Shown piece after piece: positions 58,822 through 64,000 of a stretch of 64,000 nt of DNA. The translations under genes and the position numbers were made by a program. The stretch is from Nitrospina sp052156635 (GTDB lineage Bacteria > Nitrospinota > Nitrospinia > Nitrospinales > Nitrospinaceae): contig NZ_JBQKUO010000001.1 of assembly GCF_052156635.1 (NCBI RefSeq), positions 930,001 to 994,000 on the forward strand, given 5' to 3'. A model generated the notes under the pieces. It did not search any database and was not told the DNA's origin. It was given only the letters and a program-made list of their open reading frames with translations. Position 1 is the first letter of the stretch. Each line of letters opens with the position of its first letter.

Positions 58822-59319
58822 TTAAAACCCCTGCTCCCGGTTGGCGCCCATGAAACGGCGGCGCTTGTCGAAGTACTGCTGATGGTAGTCTTCGGCGAGG
58901 TAATACGGACCCGCCTCGGCGATCTCGGTGACGATGGGCGAACGGTACTTGCCGGACTGGTTGATTCGGTCCACCGTCTCTCTCGCGATCTTCTCCTGCT
59001 CGGGTGTGTGGTAGAAGATGGCGGAGCGGTACTGCGTGCCGACGTCGGGTCCCTGCCGGTTGAGCGACGTGGGATCGTGCTCCTGCCAGAACACGTTCAG
59101 CAGTTCTTCGTAGGTGACCACGTTCGGATCGTAATGCACGCGCACGACTTCGGCGTGACCCGTCTCGCCGGTGCACACCATGCGGTAGTTGGGGTTGGCC
59201 ACGTGTCCGCCGGTGTAGCCGACGGAAGTGTGGGTGACGCCGCGCAGCTGGCGGAACGCGTGTTCCACGTGCCAGAAGCACCCGGCACCGAAGGTGGCCT
59301 GTTGTGTCTCGTTTTCCAT
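58822..59319 (-). CDS. msrA: Peptide methionine sulfoxide reductase MsrA
   Basis: This 165-residue enzyme reduces methionine-S-sulfoxide. The reactive cysteine is in FGAGCFWHVE near the N-terminus. Also seen are GVTHTSVGYTGGHVANPNY, ILRVF-like ELLNVFWQEHDPTSLNRQGPDVGTQYRS and the YHQQYF substrate-binding segment. The ATG at 59317-59319 has GAGGAG at good distance; an ATG three codons upstream is too close to that site. Length is typical for a short MsrA. Confidence 0.95.
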   Translation of the reverse strand: MENETQQATFGAGCFWHVEHAFRQLRGVTHTSVGYTGGHVANPNYRMVCTGETGHAEVVRVHYDPNVVTYEELLNVFWQEHDPTSLNRQGPDVGTQYRSAIFYHTPEQEKIARETVDRINQSGKYRSPIVTEIAEAGPYYLAEDYHQQYFDKRRRFMGANREQGF

Positions 59320-59388
59320 CGATTCCATTCTCCTCGTTGAAAGATTACTGTACGCCAACGCGCGGCGCAAGAAAACCGTTTTCCGCGC

Positions 59389-60966
59389 CTACGGAACGGG
59401 AGCATCCGGGGTTGGAGTGGATTTGGGGGTTGCGGCAGGAGGGCGCGTCCGTCGCCAGGCCACGGCTCCCAGCCCGATCGAAACCAGCAGGGACAGGTAG
59501 CAGAACCAGTCTCCAAACCGTGAATACAGCGTGGCGGGGCCGGTCCGGGGCTGGATGCTGGCGATCAGCACCTCGCGCTCGAACAACTCCGTGGTGGGGG
59601 TGATGCGCCCCAGCCTGTCGACCGCGCCGCTGATCCCGGTGTTGGCGGCGCGTACAATCGGTACACGGTTTTCGACGGCCCTCAGGGCGGCCATGCTGAT
59701 GTGCTGGTACGATGCCGCGCTTTTGCCGAACCACGCGTCGTTGGTGATGTTCACCAGGAACTGCGCGCCGCGGTCCACCGGACGCCGCACCAGGTCCGGA
59801 AACGTGATCTCGTAACAGATCGACACCGCAAACTTGTACCCGTTTAGGGAAAGCACCGTCGCCTCTTCACCGCGGCCGAAGTCGCCGATGCCCACCACCA
59901 TCTTGTCGAGGAAGAACAGCACCGACTGCCAGGGGATGAACTCGCCGAACGGCACCAGGTGGATCTTGTCGTAACGGCCCTGGATGTTGCCGTCGCCGGA
60001 CAGCAGGTACGCGCTGTTGTAGGAGACCCATTCGCCGCCCTGCTGTTCCGCGCGGGGGCTGCCGAAGAGAAGCGGCGTGTCGAGCTCGTCGGCGAGCGTC
60101 ACCACCGCCGTGGTGCCCTGGAGATCGTTGAGGAAATAAAACGGCGTCACCGCCTCCGGCCACACGATGAAATCCGGTCCGCTCACCGCCGCCGTCACCG
60201 TGAGTTCGCGGTAAGTGTCCAGGATCTGCTGTTTGTACTGCGGGTCCCATTTCATCTGTTGCGGGATGTTGCCCTGCACCAGTGCGACTTTGAGCGGCTT
60301 CACCGGTTCCTCTTTGTGCGCGCTCATCACCGACCAGCCGTAAGAGATCACCAGCGCGTAGACGCCGAACATGGTTACCGACACGTGGGTGCGGTAGCGG
60401 CTCCACGGGGTCTCTTTGCGCAGGCGCGGGTGGAACACGTAGAACAGGCAGGCGTTGACCCCGACGATCAGAAACGAGATGCCGTAGACGCCGGTGAGGT
60501 CGGCCATCTGGAGGACGGGCAGGTTGAGGTATTGCGAGTAGCCCAGCCCCTGCCAGGAGAAACCGTATTCCAGGTGGGTGGAGCGCAGGTATTCGAGTGC
60601 CGTCCACAGAAAGGGGGTCACCGCGATGAAGTAAAGCGGTTGATTTCGGCTGAGATGGGTTGTCAGAAAACAGAAGAGCGCCATGTAGGCGCTCAGATAC
60701 CCGGCCAGCAGAAAAAGGATGGGCCAGGCAATCGCGGTCGGGATGTTTCCGTAGTTGACTAAAGTGTTCGTCACCCAGCTCAGGCTGATGCCGTAGAATA
60801 CCATTCCGGCGGTGAATCCCAACAGCGCGGCGCGCTTCGGCGTCTGGCCGAAAACCGCGAAAAACAAGGGGATGAGCGCCCCCCACGCGAGGAATTCCCA
60901 GTCCATGCGGGGGAAGGAGCAGGCGAGGAGCACCCCGGTGGCCGCGGCAAGGCCGAAAACCTTCAT
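59389..60966 (-). CDS. lnt: Apolipoprotein N-acyltransferase
   Basis: This 525-residue inner-membrane enzyme adds the third acyl chain to lipoproteins. It has six N-terminal transmembrane helices, a periplasmic nitrilase-like domain (about 225-480) and one last helix. The catalytic triad regions are visible: Glu in FIVWPEAVTPF, Lys in YDKIHLVPFGEFIPW and Cys in VSICYEITFPDL. This fits a diderm with many lipoproteins, as seen across the window. It is divergent from the BFD-like gene. Confidence 0.96.
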   Translation of the reverse strand: MKVFGLAAATGVLLACSFPRMDWEFLAWGALIPLFFAVFGQTPKRAALLGFTAGMVFYGISLSWVTNTLVNYGNIPTAIAWPILFLLAGYLSAYMALFCFLTTHLSRNQPLYFIAVTPFLWTALEYLRSTHLEYGFSWQGLGYSQYLNLPVLQMADLTGVYGISFLIVGVNACLFYVFHPRLRKETPWSRYRTHVSVTMFGVYALVISYGWSVMSAHKEEPVKPLKVALVQGNIPQQMKWDPQYKQQILDTYRELTVTAAVSGPDFIVWPEAVTPFYFLNDLQGTTAVVTLADELDTPLLFGSPRAEQQGGEWVSYNSAYLLSGDGNIQGRYDKIHLVPFGEFIPWQSVLFFLDKMVVGIGDFGRGEEATVLSLNGYKFAVSICYEITFPDLVRRPVDRGAQFLVNITNDAWFGKSAASYQHISMAALRAVENRVPIVRAANTGISGAVDRLGRITPTTELFEREVLIASIQPRTGPATLYSRFGDWFCYLSLLVSIGLGAVAWRRTRPPAATPKSTPTPDAPVP

Positions 60967-61047
60967 CGACACCTTTTGAAAAAAAGGGTTAACTTACGCT
61001 AAAACCAAGATATAATGACAAACTGCGAATCACATGGCGAGGAAAAT

Positions 61048-61362
61048 ATGACCCTCAAGACCGAAACCGACTGGGTCGATCACTTCAAAAAAGTCTGCAT
61101 TTGTAGAAGTATCACCGGTGGCACCATCATGAAAGCCATCCAGGACGGAGCGCTGTCTTTTGAAGCCCTCCGGCGGGCCATCCGCGTGGGCACCGGCAAC
61201 TGCAAGGCCAAACGGTGCCGGCCGAAGATCGAGGATAAGCTTCACGCCTACAAGTGCGCGCTGGAAGTGGAAGCCAAACGCAACAAGGAAAAAGAAGAAG
61301 GCGCCCCGCCTTCCGCCGACGTGCCGCCGAATTCCTGCGACGGCGACGGCTGCAATTCCTGA
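61048..61362 (+). CDS. BFD-like [2Fe-2S]-binding protein
   Basis: This encodes 104 residues. The core (VCICRSITGGTIMKAIQDGALSFEALRRAIRVGTGNCKAKRCRPKI) has the C-x-C ... C-x(4)-C set of the BFD-like [2Fe-2S] fold, seen in bacterioferritin-associated ferredoxin and as a domain in nitrite reductase and other redox proteins. A charged tail follows. As a free-standing protein it may serve electron transfer or iron mobilisation. GAGGAAA precedes the ATG at 61048. A terminator follows about 70 bases downstream. Confidence 0.85.
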   Translation: MTLKTETDWVDHFKKVCICRSITGGTIMKAIQDGALSFEALRRAIRVGTGNCKAKRCRPKIEDKLHAYKCALEVEAKRNKEKEEGAPPSADVPPNSCDGDGCNS

Positions 61363-61432
61363 CCCCCTGTCCGCATCACCCCCCTGCCCCGGTTGGGCAG
61401 CCTGGATTCAAAGCAATCCGTTCAGACACCGA

Positions 61433-61459
61433 CCCGCCCAAACAGGCGGGATTTTTTTT
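61433..61459 (+). terminator. Rho-independent terminator after the BFD-like gene
   Basis: CCCGCC (61433-61438) pairs with GGCGGG (61445-61450) and is followed by ATTTTTTTT. Confidence 0.88.
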
Positions 61460-61727
61460 GCCCGGAAAACCCGGAAAGTGCATTCCCTTTTTAGCAGCGT
61501 TCCGCACTCGGTGCGCCGCACCCTTTCCCCAGCGATCCCGCGTCACCCATTCGTGCGATTATCCTTGAAAACATCCCACCGGGCAACGTGTGTTTGGAAG
61601 TTGGGTCCAATTGAATGTTTTTGGGCGCATTATTTTTTATGGCGGCATCACCTGTTTAACAGATCGGTTAGTGGCGGTTAAAAAAAATAATGAGGAGGCG
61701 GAATTGTAAAATCCAAATTCCGTACAT

Positions 61728-61779
61728 CGGTAACCTCTCCTCAATCCCCTCCTTGAAAAGGAGGGGAGGTGTTAGGGGA
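61728..61779 (+). repeat. 52-bp repeat flanking DUF559, left direct copy
   Basis: Starts CGGTAACCTCTCCTCAATCC and holds the hairpin CCCCTCCTTGAAAAGGAGGGG. It matches 62393-62444 at 49 of 52 positions. Confidence 0.9.
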
Positions 61780-61838
61780 TGCTCGACACAATAGCGGTTC
61801 TTAGTAAACAGGTTTGAGGCGGCTTCACCTTATTATTC

Positions 61839-61889
61839 CCCTCCCCGTCTCAAGGGGAGGGCTGGGAGGGGTTACCGATGATTCTTCCA
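61839..61889 (-). repeat. Related repeat, inverted copy, before the DUF559 gene
   Basis: The reverse complement reads ATCATCGGTAACCCCTCCCA and then a CCCTCCCCTTGAGACGGGGAGGGG hairpin, sharing the ATCGGTAACC start and hairpin plan of the direct copies. Confidence 0.7.
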
Positions 61890-61969
61890 CTTTTCCCGCT
61901 TCTCCATTAAGCTTGAAGACGTCAGATAGTTTCCCGCTCAAGACACTGCAAAACGGACTTTATTGTTCC

Positions 61970-62353
61970 ATGCCCAAACGGCTCAATAATAATCTTTTCT
62001 CCTCCCTGCGGCAAAAGCTCCGCCGCGACTCCCCTCCCGCCGAGCGCCTTCTATGGAGTCGCCTGCGCCGCAAACAATTGAACGGATATAAATTCCGCAG
62101 GCAGTATGGAATCGAAAAGTATGTCGTGGACTTCTATTGCCCCGAGGCCCGCTTGGCGGTCGAGATCGACGGGCCGACGCATTTTAATGACGCGGCGGAA
62201 CAACAGGATCCCGTGCGGCAACAACGCATTGAGAAGTTGGGCATCACGGTGTTTCGGTTCACCAACGACGAGGTATACCAGAACATGGAAGGCGTGCTCA
62301 CAAAAATTCTGGAACAGTTGGATGCGTCTGCGGGTTCGTCCGGGACTTCGTAG
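61970..62353 (+). CDS. DUF559 (Vsr-like) endonuclease-domain protein
   Basis: This encodes 127 residues. The fold is the PD-(D/E)xK-like DUF559/very-short-patch type: PPAERLLWSRLRRKQLNGYKFRRQYGIEKYVVDFYCPEARLAVEIDGPTHF, where Asp of VVDFYC and Glu-Ile-Asp of VEIDG mark the active site, then LEKLGI-like IEKLGITVFRFTNDEVYQN. The natural role of these nucleases is unknown. They often occur as scattered, single genes. Here the gene lies between two direct copies of a 52-bp hairpin repeat with another inverted copy, so gene plus repeats may be one mobile unit. Confidence 0.88.
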   Translation: MPKRLNNNLFSSLRQKLRRDSPPAERLLWSRLRRKQLNGYKFRRQYGIEKYVVDFYCPEARLAVEIDGPTHFNDAAEQQDPVRQQRIEKLGITVFRFTNDEVYQNMEGVLTKILEQLDASAGSSGTS

Positions 62354-62392
62354 AAAATTGGAAGCGGAATCGAAGAGGTCGATTCCGCGTAT

Positions 62393-62444
62393 CGGTAACC
62401 TCCCCTCAATCCCCTCCTTGAAAAGGAGGGGAGGCGTTGGGGGA
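62393..62444 (+). repeat. 52-bp repeat flanking DUF559, right direct copy
   Basis: Starts CGGTAACCTCCCCTCAATCC; matches 61728-61779 with 3 changes, including the same CCCCTCCTTGAAAAGGAGGGG hairpin. Confidence 0.9.
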
Positions 62445-62466
62445 CGATTCGATCTTTTTATAAATT

Positions 62467-63666
62467 TCAGCCCAAAGTGGCGAGCGCCTTCTGAATCCGG
62501 TCCAGGCCTTCTTCGATGTTCTGGAGGGAGGTGGCGAAGGACAGGCGCTGGTTGGCGTCGGCGCCGAAGGCGATGCCCGGCACCACGGCGACTTTCGCTT
62601 CTTCCAACAGAAAGTCGGCGATGTCCAGCGATCCGTTCAGCGTCTTGCCCTTGTGGGTCCTGCCGTAGTACGCGGAGAAATCCGGGAAGCTGTAGAAACT
62701 CCCCACCGGCTTGTAACATTTCACTCCATCGATCGCCGCATAGCGGTCCATCAGCACATTGCGCCGCTGGGTGAAGGCATCGACCATGCTGGCGATCGCC
62801 GTCTCCGTTTTGGCTCCGGTGAGCGCTTCCACGCACGCCGCCTGCGCGATGGAGGTGGGGTTCGACGTGCTCTGCCCCTGGATTTTGTTCACGGCTTTCA
62901 CGATGTCCGTTTCCGCCGCGAGGTAACCGATGCGCCAGCCGGTCATGGCGAAGCACTTCGACGCGCCGTTGATGACGACGGTGTTCTTCTTCATCTCTTC
63001 GCTGAACGACGCGATGCTCACGTGCTCGAAGCCGTCGAACACGATCTTCTCGTAGATCTCATCCGACACCACAATCAGTTTGTTCTTGAGCGCGACCTCC
63101 GCCAGCGCTTCCAGCTCGGCGCGCGTGTAGGCGGAGCCGGTCGGGTTCGACGGACTGTTGATGATGATCGCGCGCGTGTTCGGCGTGACGGCGGCCTGCA
63201 ACTGCTCGGGCGTGATCTTGAAATCGTTGCTCTGCTCGGTCTCGACGATCACCGGCGTTGCGTCGGAAAGCGTCACCATCTCCGGGTACGAAACCCAGTA
63301 AGGCGCGGGCACGATGACTTCATCGCCCTTGTCCCACAGCACCATCGCCAGGTTGTAGAACGAATGCTTGGCGCCGCAGGAAACGATGATCTGCTCGCGT
63401 GAGTAGGCGAGCCCGTTGTCGCGCTTGAATTTTTCGATGATGGCGTCTTTCAGTTTGTCGGTGCCGCCGACGGGCGTGTAGTACGTGTCGTTGTTGTGGA
63501 TGGCGTCGATCGCCGCTTGCTTGATGTTCTCCGGCGTGCCGAAGTCGGGTTCTCCTGCGCCGAAGCCGATCACGTTGTCGCCCTGCGCCGACATGGCTTT
63601 GGCCTTGGCGGTGATGGCGAGGGTCATGGACGGTTTGATGTTCTGGATGCGTTGCGAGAACTTCAT
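62467..63666 (-). CDS. Pyridoxal-phosphate aspartate aminotransferase
   Basis: This 399-residue class I aminotransferase starts FSQRIQNIKPSMTLAITAKAKAM. It has GAGEPDFGTPENIKQAAIDAI, INSPSNPTGSAYTRAE, SDEIYEKIVFDGFEHVSIA and the PLP-lysine motif INGASKCFAMTGWRIGYLA. The sequence type is the Ib subgroup of aspartate aminotransferases, which interconverts aspartate and oxaloacetate and in some bacteria also prephenate. It overlaps coaD by 4 bases (ATGA). Confidence 0.95.
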   Translation of the reverse strand: MKFSQRIQNIKPSMTLAITAKAKAMSAQGDNVIGFGAGEPDFGTPENIKQAAIDAIHNNDTYYTPVGGTDKLKDAIIEKFKRDNGLAYSREQIIVSCGAKHSFYNLAMVLWDKGDEVIVPAPYWVSYPEMVTLSDATPVIVETEQSNDFKITPEQLQAAVTPNTRAIIINSPSNPTGSAYTRAELEALAEVALKNKLIVVSDEIYEKIVFDGFEHVSIASFSEEMKKNTVVINGASKCFAMTGWRIGYLAAETDIVKAVNKIQGQSTSNPTSIAQAACVEALTGAKTETAIASMVDAFTQRRNVLMDRYAAIDGVKCYKPVGSFYSFPDFSAYYGRTHKGKTLNGSLDIADFLLEEAKVAVVPGIAFGADANQRLSFATSLQNIEEGLDRIQKALATLG

Positions 63667-64000
63667 AGCGGTTTGACCTTTGTGAATCCTTTCAGCACGG
63701 CTTTGGGAACCATCTTGCTCACATCGCCGCCGTGCTTGGCGATTTCCTTGACGAAACTCGAACTCAAAAACGAAAACTCCTGGCTCGGGATCATGAACAC
63801 CGTTTCCAGTTTGTCATTGAGGTTGCGGTTCATCAATCCCATCTGCAACTCGTACTCGAAATCGGAGACGGCGCGCAGACCCTTGACGATGATCAACGCC
63901 TTTTTGCCGTCGGCGAACTCCGTCAGCAGACTGCCGAAGGGATGGACCACAATATTATCGTACTTCTTCACCGCGTCCTGGATGAAGGCGACACGGTCTT
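63663..64000 (-). CDS. coaD: Phosphopantetheine adenylyltransferase, C-terminal part (5' end outside window)
   Basis: The minus frame is open to the window edge and encodes the C-terminal about 112 residues of CoaD, which makes dephospho-CoA from 4'-phosphopantetheine. Visible marks are RVAFIQDAV, VHPFGSLLTEFA, IIVKGLRAVSDFEYELQMGLMNRNL and IPSQEFSFLSSSFVKEIAKHGGDVS, a standard CoaD end. The N-terminal nucleotide-binding part lies beyond the window. It is translationally coupled to the aminotransferase. Confidence 0.96.
   Translation of the reverse strand, partial: DRVAFIQDAVKKYDNIVVHPFGSLLTEFADGKKALIIVKGLRAVSDFEYELQMGLMNRNLNDKLETVFMIPSQEFSFLSSSFVKEIAKHGGDVSKMVPKAVLKGFTKVKPL

Larger units (their letters stand above)
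61460..61969. other. Long intergenic region with repeats before the DUF559 gene
   Basis: About 500 bases without a convincing gene. It holds one direct (61728-61779) and one inverted (about 61839-61889) copy of the repeat that also follows the DUF559 gene. Confidence 0.6.

Overview
The window looks like the replication-origin region of a GC-rich, Gram-negative chromosome. From memory of the protein families, a nitrite-oxidising Nitrospina-like bacterium (Nitrospinota) is the best guess; that is inference, not something the sequence proves. Outer-membrane features (Lnt, many lipoproteins, an LptM-like peptide, a BamD-like TPR lipoprotein) fit a diderm cell. Genes left of about 20.1 kb lie mostly on the minus strand and genes right of 20.6 kb mostly on the plus strand. 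Together with dnaA, gyrB, gyrA, DnaA-box-like sites and a parAB/parS locus at 44.4-46.4 kb, this places oriC around dnaA (18.5-20.6 kb).

Left arm (1-20 kb): the end of hypE; a YeiH-type transporter with a small membrane partner; a ketopantoate-reductase-like gene; tRNA-Asn; recR-ybaB-dnaX and the SRP RNA; a decayed rhombosortase with its lipoprotein target; a DUF2155 lipoprotein; an oxidoreductase; four tRNA-Ser genes and one tRNA-Arg next to serS; a TPR lipoprotein; then gyrA, gyrB and dnaA. dnaN and recF are not between dnaA and gyrB.

Middle (20.6-36.5 kb): directly beside the putative origin sits a compact phage-derived locus. It has a terminase large subunit, portal, prohead protease, HK97 capsid, head-tail connector, tail-tip or fibre-like proteins, a LexA/CI-type repressor with two HTH domains, and two regulators. 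I see no integrase, tape-measure protein, replication module or endolysin. It could be a decaying prophage, a gene-transfer-agent-like system or a capsid-forming satellite. Genome-type dispersed repeats lie inside its head operon, which suggests long residence. This is the strongest candidate for an undescribed system here.

Right arm (36.5-64 kb): a multi-pass membrane protein; etfB and etfA split by about 3.4 kb of other genes; a saccharopine-dehydrogenase-like protein; a response regulator; OsmC; rsmG, two parS sites, parA and parB; a bactofilin, rsmI, a ParA-like ATPase and an L,D-transpeptidase (a possible cell-shape module); a HigBA-type toxin-antitoxin pair; argH, an LptM-like lipoprotein, a DUF484/degenerate-GGDEF protein and an ArgA-type acetyltransferase; a FlgG-like protein; a DnaC-like loader; a lipoprotein with two CcmI-like domains; msrA, lnt, a BFD-type [2Fe-2S] protein, a DUF559 nuclease bracketed by repeats, an aspartate aminotransferase and the end of coaD.
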